This document shows, one piece after another, positions 1 through 7,914 of a DNA stretch of 47,243 nucleotides. Source of the DNA: Thermoplasmata archaeon (GTDB taxonomy: Archaea > Thermoplasmatota > Thermoplasmata > Lutacidiplasmatales > UBA184); contig DAHUZP010000017.1 in the NCBI GenBank assembly GCA_027306505.1, forward strand, positions 1 to 47,243. Reading direction: 5' to 3'. A program made the translations under genes and the position numbers. A model generated the notes under the pieces. The model saw nothing but the letters and a program-made list of their open reading frames with translations. It was not told the origin of the DNA and ran no database searches. The stretch's first letter is position 1, and the number at the start of each line of letters is the position of its first letter.

Positions 1-22
1 CAGAGCCCTGAACAGCTACCCC

Positions 23-967
23 TCACGGGTCGATGCCCCAGCGAGCGTCGGGGATACCGAGGATCTCCCGCACGGCGAACCCACACGACCCGCACGACGT
101 CTTCCCAACTTTGGCCGCCTCCGAGGACCGGAAGGCCCGTCGACAACGGGGACAAGCCAGCGATGCTCCCCACGGAGTCAATTCTGTGGGACGGGTGCCC
201 CCCTTGACCGCCCGGATGAAGACAGTCGGAAAGATCGAGAGCCCTTCCGACATCTTCGAGAGACCTACGAAGAAGCGCGCAGGGAGGTGGTTGAGCGGCC
301 AATAGTCCTCGAGACCGGAGTGACCCTCCTCCGCAAGTGTGAATCCCGCTTTCGATAGGCTACGCCTCATCTCGCTGCGGAGGGGTTGCCAGGTGGGAAT
401 GACGGTCATCGGGACGCGAACCACAGGAACGCGGGTGAAGGTGAGCGACGTTCCTCGGACGCCCCGGAGAAGGGCCCGAATGTCATCGACCACGGAGGCC
501 AGGGAGGGGCGAACCTGCACCCCCAGTATCAACGATCCTCCCGGGGCAAGGACTCTCCGGAACTCCTGAAGGGCGAGGTCTGTGCGCTCGAAAAAGTTGA
601 ACACTCGTACGCACACCAGTGACGTGAAGGTCCCGGGTACGAAAGGCAAGCGATAGGCATTCGCCATCATGAGGGCGTCCTCCGTCCGCCACGGACCTTT
701 CGCGCGGAGCGAACCCAAGAACCCCGGAACGGCATCCACGCCCACGTATTGGCCTGAGCGGGACCGAACAAGGGGAGTCAGTCGTCCCTCGCCCGTACCC
801 ACCTCGAGGATCCTCCGTCGATCCGCTCGATCAAGGAGATGGGCCAGGACCCCGGACTCCACCTCGGTGGTTCGCTGCCTGCCTTCCCAGAGCGAGCCAA
901 AGTCCAAGGTCGCCAGCTCTCGGACGGAGACCTTGGCTTCCGGTCTCGAAACGCCTTCTTGGGCCAC
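23..967 (-). CDS. SAM-dependent methyltransferase with C-terminal zinc ribbon
   Basis: A 314-residue class I methyltransferase. The glycine-rich SAM-binding motif I (ILEVGTGEGR) lies near residue 53, followed by an acidic VGVDAV strand end and a motif near residue 130 (FRRVLAPGGSLILG) typical of the UbiE/Methyltransf_11 fold. After the fold comes a CPRC...CGSC zinc ribbon at about residues 273-297, an unusual tail that could bind nucleic acid or protein. The substrate cannot be told from sequence. The start is GTG, supported by a TATA-like palindrome about 25-30 bp upstream, which implies a leaderless transcript. It is transcribed toward the window edge, away from the phosphorylase remnant. 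Family is confident, role unknown. Confidence 0.85.
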   Translation of the reverse strand: MAQEGVSRPEAKVSVRELATLDFGSLWEGRQRTTEVESGVLAHLLDRADRRRILEVGTGEGRLTPLVRSRSGQYVGVDAVPGFLGSLRAKGPWRTEDALMMANAYRLPFVPGTFTSLVCVRVFNFFERTDLALQEFRRVLAPGGSLILGVQVRPSLASVVDDIRALLRGVRGTSLTFTRVPVVRVPMTVIPTWQPLRSEMRRSLSKAGFTLAEEGHSGLEDYWPLNHLPARFFVGLSKMSEGLSIFPTVFIRAVKGGTRPTELTPWGASLACPRCRRAFRSSEAAKVGKTSCGSCGFAVREILGIPDARWGIDP

Positions 968-990
968 CCCTACTGTGAGCCCCGGGGCGG

Positions 991-1001
991 TTAAGTCTTA
1001 A
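991..1001 (-). promoter_or_regulatory. TATA-like promoter of the methyltransferase
   Basis: AT-rich TTAAGTCTTAA, centred about 29 bp upstream of the GTG start in otherwise G+C-rich DNA. This is the spacing expected for a leaderless archaeal transcript. Confidence 0.5.
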
Positions 1002-1054
1002 CTTGGACGGTCAAGGCGGTCCATCGGGAGACCCCGGCGGAGTTGCGGACCTGA

Positions 1055-1264
1055 CGCAAAGCGGGGGTCCTCACCGCGGAAATGGAGGCGAGCCCCCTGT
1101 TTTCCATCGCGCGGGCCTGCGGTGCCGAGGCGGCTGCCGTCCTCACCATGAGCGCCCTCCTTGAAGAGACCGGGTGGGAACCGAGGTTCCGTGAAGCCCG
1201 AGTCCACCTCCAGGCGCTGCTGAAGCACGAGGTCGTGGTGCTGGGCGGCGGCAGACCGGGCTGA
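1055..1264 (+). pseudogene. C-terminal remnant of a uridine/purine nucleoside phosphorylase
   Basis: The conceptual peptide of about 69 residues begins right after an in-frame stop at 1052-1054. It reads GVLTATEMEASPLFSIAR, then a GAEAAAVLTMS stretch. This matches the conserved C-terminal part of the nucleoside phosphorylase (PNP/UDP) family, where the MEA motif contacts the ribose and the next strand precedes the catalytic Asp. That position, usually VSD, reads MSA here. The N-terminal two thirds of the family (about 230-280 residues) is missing upstream. A remnant fits better than a functional small gene. Confidence 0.6.
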
Positions 1265-1326
1265 CGGCAGCCTACTCCGCCCGCGGCGCGATCTCATCCC
1301 CTGGCCACCCGGTGGGGGCCATCACC

Positions 1327-1335
1327 CTTAAGTTT
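1327..1335 (+). promoter_or_regulatory. TATA-like promoter of the two-TM membrane protein
   Basis: CTTAAGTTT about 29 bp upstream of the ATG at 1360. The spacing favours that ATG over the in-frame GTG at 1312, which lies upstream of the box. Confidence 0.5.
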
Positions 1336-1359
1336 CGCGGAAATCCCGCCTTCACCTCA

Positions 1360-2463
1360 ATGGCCTCCTCTCGGACGCGACCAACCTCACGACGGTTCGG
1401 CAAATTGACGGCCCTAATCCTCGTCGTCGCCGTGGGAAGCTCGGCCTTTCTCCTGTGGGTTGGATACCCCGCGTCTTCCGCTTTTCTGGCCCCCTCGGTG
1501 GCCTCGGTGGGTGGCCTGCACTCCGGGCGTTCCGTGCGGATTCGCGTCTTGTTGGCCTATCCAGCGAACGAGACGGTCGTCTGGTCACCGCCCCTGACAT
1601 CGCCGCAGACCGTAGAGTGTGCTCTTGACTCCAACGACTTCGGCTGCGCGAACCCCTGGCAGTTCCCGGCGGAGATCAACGCGACGCTCGGCGGGCAACC
1701 TGTGGTCCTGGTCCCAGTGACCTCCAATCTACAGACCTACGGGAACCTTCCCTCGAGCGGGCTCTCTGGGGGGCAGTATCTGACGGTCGTCGGGGTCGTT
1801 CGCGCGGGGCCAGGTCCGCCGGTCCTGAGCGTGGGCGTCGTGGCCATCTCGGACTGGGACATCGAGTACGCGGTTCTCTCCAATTGGGGTTTGGTGGCGC
1901 TCATCGACGTAGCGGCCCTCGCCATGGTGGTTCTGATCCGCAGTTTCAGCCGCTTCGGACAAGAAGAGGCTCCCGCCCAGAACCTTGGAGGCGGCATTGT
2001 GGGGGCCGTCCAGCTCGCCTCCGATACGTCGGTATCGATCGAAGACGATGGGTTCAAGGTCCAGCAGGGCGCGCGCAAGCAACGCGCCATCCTGTGGAAT
2101 GAGGTCCCTGCGGACGGGTCGGGCGGCGGATGGGTCACCAACTCGCACAGAGAGCTCTCACTCGCGGAGCTCTCACTCGCGGAGGCGACGAGCGTCGCGG
2201 GTCGACCCTACGTGCTGCGCTGGAGCGGAAAGACGCCGTTCGTTGTCGGGCTTTCCGAGGAGAGCGCCCGTGCGCTTCTCACGTCCGCGAAACGGTGGGG
2301 CCTGATGGTCCAGGTCCAGCATGGCAGCGGTGACTCGGAGATCCTCTGGTCCTTGGGGTACGACGCGAAGGGAGATCCCCTGAGTTCCGAGGAGATCAGG
2401 GGGCTCTGGGAGGAGGGGTGGCCCGTGGAGCAACCCCCCGTCTCGTCCCCCATCGCCCAGTGA
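1360..2463 (+). CDS. Membrane protein of unknown function, two TM segments
   Basis: A 367-residue protein of a family I do not recognise. It has an N-terminal membrane segment at about residues 14-34 (LTALILVVAVGSSAFLLWV), a roughly 140-residue extracytoplasmic domain with two Cys (CALDSNDFGC), a second membrane segment near 185-205 (GLVALIDVAALAMVVLI), and a soluble C-terminal half. Topology is therefore probably N-in, loop-out, C-in. The C-terminal domain contains a repeated ELSLAELSLAE, the product of a 15-bp tandem duplication at about 2151-2180. ATG 1360 is chosen from promoter spacing. No neighbour suggests a function. Confidence 0.7.
   Translation: MASSRTRPTSRRFGKLTALILVVAVGSSAFLLWVGYPASSAFLAPSVASVGGLHSGRSVRIRVLLAYPANETVVWSPPLTSPQTVECALDSNDFGCANPWQFPAEINATLGGQPVVLVPVTSNLQTYGNLPSSGLSGGQYLTVVGVVRAGPGPPVLSVGVVAISDWDIEYAVLSNWGLVALIDVAALAMVVLIRSFSRFGQEEAPAQNLGGGIVGAVQLASDTSVSIEDDGFKVQQGARKQRAILWNEVPADGSGGGWVTNSHRELSLAELSLAEATSVAGRPYVLRWSGKTPFVVGLSEESARALLTSAKRWGLMVQVQHGSGDSEILWSLGYDAKGDPLSSEEIRGLWEEGWPVEQPPVSSPIAQ
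2151..2180 (+). repeat. 15-bp tandem duplication inside a coding region
   Basis: Two adjacent copies of GAGCTCTCACTCGCG, in frame, giving ELSLA twice in the membrane protein. Likely replication slippage; the frame is kept. Confidence 0.7.
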
Positions 2464-3389
2464 CCGAGCTACACTCCATCTCCGACGCTCACCCTCCTTG
2501 AGCGGCCCTTCATGGTCTCGCGTCTCTGCCGTTCACCATCCTGAGGCTGCACCAGACGCCGAGTCCACTCGCGTCCGTTCCGGTGTGAGAAAGGATGAAA
2601 ATGCGATGCTGGAGGGGGGTACGACCCGGTACCTGGGATCCTCCTGGGCCAGGCTCCCAGGCTCAAGCGCTCCTCCCGAAGGACGGATTGGCATTTTGTC
2701 TGCACGGTCGAGGTATGTTCTTCGGCCCCCTCGGTTCGGCCGCGTCCTTGACCATCGTGCGGGCGAAGTCACTGTCCTCCTGAGCGCCGGAGGGTCCTCC
2801 CGGGGATCAAGGTGGACGAGTCACCCGAGGCGCGCCCGGAATGGATCCGGAAGCGGGCCGACCGGACCCTCCTCGACGTGACGTCCCGGGTGCTCGAGAA
2901 AGTCCTCCCGATCGCGCGAGCGCGCCTTTCTGGCAAGACGGGCAGGTTCCTTCGGACCTACTCGCTGGTCCGTTGGCCCGCGCGAGGGTTCCGCGAGCGC
3001 CAGGAACCTTGAGGTGGCTCGGTGGGGCGAAGATGAAGGTCCTCCAGACCCCCCGCTGACCTGCTGCTCCGCGCCCTCGAGGATCAGGATACTCCTCCCC
3101 TGGCTCCATGGCGCTCCGACCGACGGGTCATGGATTCCTACGAGGTCTTCCACGGGCGCGTCAGCGCCGCGGAGGTCCGCTCGCTCTTCGTAGGAGACCC
3201 GCGCTCGCGAGACCCTGGCACGGGTCGGTTCTGGGAGTACCAGGTCCGCATCGTGGAAGGGCGGTGCGCTCCTGTGGCGTTCGTCCACCATTGCTGCCAC
3301 CAGCAGTTGCCGGCCCGACCTCGTGGGTACGTGATCCCTCTCTCTCTATCAGAGACGTCTTTGTGGGACGCGTGGCAGTGTTTCCACTA
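2464..3389. other. Stretch without a convincing gene
   Basis: No reading frame here has a recognisable family signature, a promoter at the right spacing, or a clean start. Short open stretches occur on the plus strand at 2812-3012 (an amphipathic peptide with VLEKVLPIARARL) and from 3130 (MDSYEVFHGR...), but both dissolve into Arg/Pro-rich composition typical of random reading in G+C-rich DNA. Together with the decayed transposase that follows, this looks like gene debris. Confidence 0.4.
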
Positions 3390-3394
3390 TAGCC

Positions 3395-3880
3395 GTGTCC
3401 TTGGTCTGCCCCAACAAGCGCGCCCTCAAGGATGGGACCGAACGCACCTACTGCGCCGGCGTACAGAACCTCTGGGAAGGCCACCGGCGCCGGTGGGTCC
3501 TTCCGATCCCTCGTACGACCGCTTGGGCGGAGGGCCAGTTCGGCTGGTTACGACGGCGCGGCCACCGTGTCCGAGAGAGTTCCGAGGTAAAAGCCCTGGT
3601 CCAGCGGGAATGACCCAGGCTGCTGCTGATGGAGCACCTGAGGGACGCGAAGTACGTGCACCTCGTCGACAGGAACCTCGCCCGCGAGGGAGAGCAATTC
3701 GCTCACGTCAAGGAAGAGGCCGTGGTCACGGCGAGAAAGCTCACGGGGTTGTGGGCGGGTTCACCCATGGCTGGCCACCACGGAAGGCCACAACAGCGAT
3801 CACCCGCCTGCATGTTCCTCAGGGTGATCTGGCGATCCCACGTTCGCGCCGCGAGGGGCCGCGATGCGTCCGCTCCATAG
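3395..3880 (+). pseudogene. Possible decayed transposase N-terminus (IS1634-like)
   Basis: One frame reads NKRALKDGTERTYCAGVQ, then GQFGWLRRRGHRV and, after a single in-frame TGA at 3611-3613, MEHLRDAKYVHLVDRN and AVVTARKLTGLW. The opening resembles the start of IS1634/IS4-like transposases, where a basic stretch is followed by KDGK-x-Y-x-LVES and later by a Leu-Gly motif. No DDE catalytic residues survive, the interior stop breaks the frame, and the end is unrecognisable. The family assignment is tentative. Confidence 0.3.
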
Positions 3881-3942
3881 CTGGGTAGGAGCCGCGTGGC
3901 GTTCGCTCCACCTCGTGGGCTACCCAGGAATTGCTACGATAC

Positions 3943-3952
3943 CGTAATATTC
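3943..3952 (+). promoter_or_regulatory. TATA-like promoter of the hydrolase
   Basis: CGTAATATTC about 26 bp upstream of ATG 3974, consistent with leaderless transcription and marking that ATG as the start. Confidence 0.5.
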
Positions 3953-3973
3953 AACGGCCGATGTTCCTCTGCC

Positions 3974-4801
3974 ATGCATGGGGGCTCCATCCCGAAGGGG
4001 GGTATGGTCGGTTGGACGCGCGACGGTGAGTCCAGGGAAGGTTACCTCGTGCGGCCGGAGGGGCCCCAGAAGGGGAGGCCCGCGGTCGTCGTGATCCACG
4101 AGATCGGGGGACTGGACGCCCATATCCGTGACGTGTGCGACCGGTTCGCCCGGGAGGGGTTGGTGGCTCTCGGTCCCCAGCTTTACGCGGGGAAGCTCAA
4201 GACGGCGATGACCCCCGCGCGCATCAGGGGGGCCGTGGGCCTTCTGCGGAGCGCCACCCCTGGGACCCAGCAGGACCCCCGCAAGATGGCCTCGCTCCAG
4301 GACGGGAAGAGCCCCGAGGAGAGGTCCGGCCTCCAGACCCTCATGCGGGTGATGGACCCCGAACAGTCTCGCCGCTTCGCAAAGGACGCGGTCGCGGCCC
4401 TGGAATGGCTGCGGCAGCAGAGCGGCGTGGACCCCGCTCGGACCGATTGTCTCGGCTTCAGCATGGGAGGGGGGGGGATCACCGCCCTCGTCGCGGGCTT
4501 GGACCCCCAGCTCAAGGTCGGCGTCATCTTCTACGGCGCGAACCCTCCCCCTGAGCTCGTCCCGAAGATCCGCGCCTCGCTCCTCGGGCTCTACGGCGGG
4601 GAGGACCACCGGGTCACCGATACGGTCCCCGCCCTGGTCGAGGCAGCCAGGACCGCCTCGGTGCCTTTCACCTACCGCATCTACCCGAAAGCCCAGCACG
4701 CGTTCTTCAACGACACGCGCCCGCAGGTCCACCACCCCGAGGCCGCGGCGGACGCGTGGATGCGGACGCGGGCGTTCCCCCATGAGCCTCTCGCGGCGTA
4801 G
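3974..4801 (+). CDS. Dienelactone-hydrolase-like alpha/beta hydrolase
   Basis: A 275-residue alpha/beta hydrolase of the dienelactone hydrolase (DLH) group. Visible signatures are VVVIHEIGGLDAHIRDVCDR (oxyanion region and first strand), the nucleophile elbow GFSMGGGG, an acid in LYGGEDHRVTD, and the catalytic His in AQHAFFND. Classical DLH uses Cys at the nucleophile position, but here the residue is Ser, so a general esterase/lactonase role is likelier than authentic chlorocatechol metabolism. ATG 3974 is chosen from the promoter; a GTG at 3896 would add 26 residues without similarity. The marR gene begins directly after the stop, so co-transcription is likely. The substrate is unknown. Confidence 0.8.
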   Translation: MHGGSIPKGGMVGWTRDGESREGYLVRPEGPQKGRPAVVVIHEIGGLDAHIRDVCDRFAREGLVALGPQLYAGKLKTAMTPARIRGAVGLLRSATPGTQQDPRKMASLQDGKSPEERSGLQTLMRVMDPEQSRRFAKDAVAALEWLRQQSGVDPARTDCLGFSMGGGGITALVAGLDPQLKVGVIFYGANPPPELVPKIRASLLGLYGGEDHRVTDTVPALVEAARTASVPFTYRIYPKAQHAFFNDTRPQVHHPEAAADAWMRTRAFPHEPLAA

Positions 4802-4802
4802 C

Positions 4803-5318
4803 ATGGGGGGCAAGAGGGCTCAGGAGCCGTCCCGACGAGGACCCTCCGGCCGTCGCGATCTCTTGGAGAAGGACGATGCCGTCTGGGAGGACCTCATCAC
4901 CGGCTACCGGCTCCTCCGGCGGGAGCTCGAACGGGTCCTGCAGAGGCATGGGATGCTGCTGAGCGAGTTCCAGGCCCTCAAGGTATTGGTCGCGGGGCCC
5001 ACGCCCATGGGTCAGGTCGCGGAACGGCTCGGACTGAGCCCGGCGACCCTCACGACGCTCGCGAGGGGTCTCCTCAAGCGCGGATGGGCACGGTCGGCGC
5101 TGGATCCTCACGATCGCAGGGCGATGCTCCTTCGGGCGACCCCTCGGGGGGTGCGAGCCTTCCGCGAGGCGCGCGGGGACTACCGCGTGCGCGTTCGTGC
5201 CCTTGGAGCGGGGTTTCCCCTATCTGAGAAGCGGGCGCTCGCTCGGGGGCTTCGGTCGCTACGAGCGACCCTGGAGCATCCTTCCCTCGTATCGCCGCGA
5301 ACGTTCCGCGAGAAGTAG
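4803..5318 (+). CDS. MarR-family winged-helix transcriptional regulator
   Basis: A 171-residue MarR-type repressor. An N-terminal dimerisation helix (WEDLITGYRLLRREL) leads into the winged helix, with recognition helix LGLSPATLTTLARGLLKRGW and wing SALDPHDRRAMLLRATPRG, the D-x-R-D/R pattern of the family. It acts as a DNA-binding dimer, usually repressing an adjacent efflux gene. Here the MFS exporter follows 9 bp downstream, so autoregulation of this operon is the natural inference. An earlier in-frame ATG at 4782 would overlap the hydrolase by 20 bp; the ATG at 4803, just past that stop, is equally plausible. Confidence 0.85.
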   Translation: MGGKRAQEPSRRGPSGRRDLLEKDDAVWEDLITGYRLLRRELERVLQRHGMLLSEFQALKVLVAGPTPMGQVAERLGLSPATLTTLARGLLKRGWARSALDPHDRRAMLLRATPRGVRAFREARGDYRVRVRALGAGFPLSEKRALARGLRSLRATLEHPSLVSPRTFREK

Positions 5319-5327
5319 GGGGAACCG

Positions 5328-7250
5328 ATGGTCGAGTACAAGTGGGTCGTCCTGTCCAACACGACGCTGGGGGCCCTGATGGCCTCCATCAACGGGACGA
5401 TCATCCTCATCTCGCTGCCGGTGATCTTCAACGGCCTTGGGATCAACCCGTTCGTCGGGTCCAACTTCACGCTGCTCATCTGGGTCCTTCTAGGATACGG
5501 TGTGGTCACCGCGACGCTCCTCGTCACCGTCGGCCGCCTCTCCGACATGTTCGGTAGAGCGCGTCTGTACAACCTGGGGTTCGCGGTCTTCTCGGTAGGG
5601 TCGGTACTGCTGTTCCTGACCCCCAACACGGGGGTCACCGGAGGGTGGGAGGTCGTGGGATTCCGCCTCGTACAGGCCGTCGGGGCCGCCTTCCTCTTTG
5701 CCAACTCCCCGGCGCTGCTGACCGACGCGTTCCCCCCGGACGAGCGGGGGCTGGCCCTCGGGATCAACCAGGTCGCGGCCATCGGAGGCTCGGTCCTGGG
5801 TCTGGTCCTGGGTGGCATCCTCGCCGGCGTGCCCACGTTTCACCTAGACGGGATGGCCATCCCCTCCTGGAGGACGATCTTCCTGGTGAGCGTGCCGGTG
5901 GGCGTGATCGGGACGGTCTGGGCCTACCTGCGTCTCCACGAGATCGCGACCATCCGTCGCGGACAGCATCTCGACCTGGTCGGGAACGTCACCTTCGGTG
6001 CCGGCCTTACGGTGCTCCTCATCGGGATCACCTACGGGCTCCTTCCGTACGGCGGGCAATCCATGGGATGGACTAACCCCTGGGTCTGGACCGGGGTGGG
6101 GATCGGACTGGCCCTCCTGATCCTCTTCCTCCTCGTCGAGACCCGGGTCCGGGACCCGATGTTCCACCTGCAACTGTTCTGGATCCGGGCGTTCGCGGCC
6201 GCGAACCTGGCGTCCCTCCTCGGATCGATCGCACGCGGGGGCATGATGTTCATCCTCATCATGTGGTTCCAGGGCATCTGGCTCCCGCTCCACGGCTACT
6301 CGTTCACCCAGACCCCCTTCTGGGCCGGCATCTACATGCTGCCGATGATGGGCGGGTTCCTCTTGATGGGTCCCCTGAGCGGGCGCCTCTCGGACAAGCA
6401 CGGGGCGAAGCATCTCGCAAGCGCCGGGATGGCCCTGGGCGCGGCGACGTTCTTCGCCATCGCCACCCTCCCCTACAACTTCCCCTACTGGGAGATGGGG
6501 GTACTGCTCTTCCTCCAGGGCTGCGGGATGGGCATGTTCGCGGCCCCCAACAGGGCCGCCGTCATGAACGCGGTGCCGGCCGAGCAGCGTGGTGCGGCCT
6601 CGGGGATGGCGACCACCCTCCAGAACGCCGGGATGCAGCTCTCCATGGCGATGTTCTTCACCATCGTCATCCTCGGGATCTCGCACGGCCTCTCCTCCTC
6701 GGTGGGAGGGGCCTTGGCCAGCGCGGGGGTCCCAGGCCCGGACCAGCCCATCCTGGGGGGCGTGCTCTCGAGCGACCCGACGGGGGCCATCTTCGGAGCT
6801 TTCCTAGGCATCAACCCGATCGGGACGCTCCTGGCCACCGTACCGTTGCCGGTGGCGATCCCCCCCGGCTCGCCGGTCTATGGTGTCCTGACCTCCAAGG
6901 AGTTCTTCCCCAACGCCATAGCTCCCGCTTTCCTGGATGGCGTGCATGAAGCGCTGATCATCTCGGGGGGGCTCACGCTGGTGGCGGCGGTAATCTCGTT
7001 CCTACGGGGTGACCGCTACGTCCACGAAGAATCGAGCCCTGCCGCTTCGTCCCGGCTCCCGAAGGCGCTTCAGCGGGACACGGAGGAGGCGCGCGCAGGG
7101 GCCGAGAGGGGGTCTCGCCCGGGGGATCTTGCCGCCGCCTCCGTGGAAGGCTCCCCGAGCGACGCCCCGACCGGCTCCCGCGGGGTGAGCTCAGAGGCAG
7201 CGCAGGGAGCGATGGACGGTCCCAAGCCCAAGGCCGGGGGTGGCGCGTGA
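5328..7250 (+). CDS. MFS multidrug exporter, DHA2 (14-TM) family
   Basis: A 640-residue polytopic carrier. Motif A (GRLSDMFGRARLYN) follows the second predicted helix and recurs in degenerate form as GPLSGRLSDKHGAKHL before the second half, the layout of the drug:proton antiporter-2 family with 14 helices. A large extracytoplasmic loop lies before the last helix (SSSVGGALASAGVPGPDQP onward), and about 80 charged, low-complexity residues form a cytoplasmic tail. It should export a hydrophobic compound at the expense of the proton gradient. It lies 9 bp after marR and overlaps the uspA start, so the three genes form one operon, presumably induced when the MarR ligand is present. Confidence 0.9.
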   Translation: MVEYKWVVLSNTTLGALMASINGTIILISLPVIFNGLGINPFVGSNFTLLIWVLLGYGVVTATLLVTVGRLSDMFGRARLYNLGFAVFSVGSVLLFLTPNTGVTGGWEVVGFRLVQAVGAAFLFANSPALLTDAFPPDERGLALGINQVAAIGGSVLGLVLGGILAGVPTFHLDGMAIPSWRTIFLVSVPVGVIGTVWAYLRLHEIATIRRGQHLDLVGNVTFGAGLTVLLIGITYGLLPYGGQSMGWTNPWVWTGVGIGLALLILFLLVETRVRDPMFHLQLFWIRAFAAANLASLLGSIARGGMMFILIMWFQGIWLPLHGYSFTQTPFWAGIYMLPMMGGFLLMGPLSGRLSDKHGAKHLASAGMALGAATFFAIATLPYNFPYWEMGVLLFLQGCGMGMFAAPNRAAVMNAVPAEQRGAASGMATTLQNAGMQLSMAMFFTIVILGISHGLSSSVGGALASAGVPGPDQPILGGVLSSDPTGAIFGAFLGINPIGTLLATVPLPVAIPPGSPVYGVLTSKEFFPNAIAPAFLDGVHEALIISGGLTLVAAVISFLRGDRYVHEESSPAASSRLPKALQRDTEEARAGAERGSRPGDLAAASVEGSPSDAPTGSRGVSSEAAQGAMDGPKPKAGGGA

Positions 7251-7696
7251 GTCCTCACTACAAGCGCTTGGTCGTGGCGTACGACGGGTCGCCGCTCGCA
7301 GAGCTCGCCCTGGACACGGCGATCGATCTCGCCCGCGACTGGTCCTCGCATCTGAGCGTCGTCATGGTGTACCAGCCTCCGGTGGTGCTTGCCTTCGGAC
7401 CCGTGCCTCCGGATTACCCGGGAGAGGAGGTCGAGCGCGCCTTGAGGGAGGCGCTCTCCCGTGCGATGGACCATGTGAAGGAGCGGGGTCTTTCCGACGC
7501 TCGGGGTGAGTTCCTCCAGGGACATCCGGCGGAGGAGATACTCCGCTACGCCGAGGCCGAGCACGCCGACCTATTGGTCATGGGCTCCCGTGGTCTCTCC
7601 AGTGCGCGCCGCCTTCTCCTGGGAAGCGTCTCCGATGCAGTGGTGCACCACACCCATGCCGCGGTCCTGGTCGTGCGCCCCCTGGGCCTGGCCTAG
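7247..7696 (+). CDS. Universal stress protein (UspA family, ATP-binding type)
   Basis: A 149-residue single Usp domain. The N-terminal strand (LVVAYDGSPLAELALDTAI) and the C-terminal G-x2-G-x9-GS motif (GSRGLSSARRLLLGS) are intact, which places it in the ATP-binding subgroup. It is a cytoplasmic nucleotide-binding stress protein, usually dimeric. The GTG start overlaps the TGA of the MFS gene (GTGA), implying translational coupling with the efflux pump. Confidence 0.9.
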   Translation: MSPHYKRLVVAYDGSPLAELALDTAIDLARDWSSHLSVVMVYQPPVVLAFGPVPPDYPGEEVERALREALSRAMDHVKERGLSDARGEFLQGHPAEEILRYAEAEHADLLVMGSRGLSSARRLLLGSVSDAVVHHTHAAVLVVRPLGLA

Positions 7697-7889
7697 TGCC
7701 GCGACCACAAAGAGCGTTTGACCTTTCGTGAGGGGACCAATCGTTCTCGGGTCAGTTCGTGGATGGCCTTCTGAGCCTCCCACCCGAGCTCCCTCCAGCT
7801 CCGGTAGTCACTCCCGTCCAACGCTCGGTGCTTCAGCACCCGGAACTGGCTCTCGATGGGGTTCAGGTGCGAAGCGCTGGTGGGGATCG
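7693..7889 (-). pseudogene. 3' remnant of an IS630-type transposase
   Basis: Reading leftward, the last about 60 codons of an IS630-superfamily transposase remain: IPTSASHLNPIESQFRVLK, then RALDGSDY and a basic end at a TAG (7693-7695). The Glu of NPIE is the third acid of the DDE triad. The preceding catalytic domain is absent: the frame runs straight into the inverted repeat of the neighbouring IS4-type element. Its 3' end overlaps the uspA stop on the other strand. Confidence 0.6.
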
Positions 7890-7909
7890 CATCGGGCGTC
7901 GCTTAAGCC
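7890..7909. repeat. Left terminal inverted repeat of the IS4-type element
   Basis: Pairs with 9380-9399 at 19 of 20 positions; the single mismatch is at position 13 of the repeat. Confidence 0.75.
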
Positions 7910-7914
7910 CGCCG

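Noticed and set aside
3974-4801. True dienelactone hydrolase in chloroaromatic degradation
   Set aside because: The nucleophile is Ser, not Cys, and no ring-cleavage genes are nearby; only a DLH-like hydrolase is claimed.
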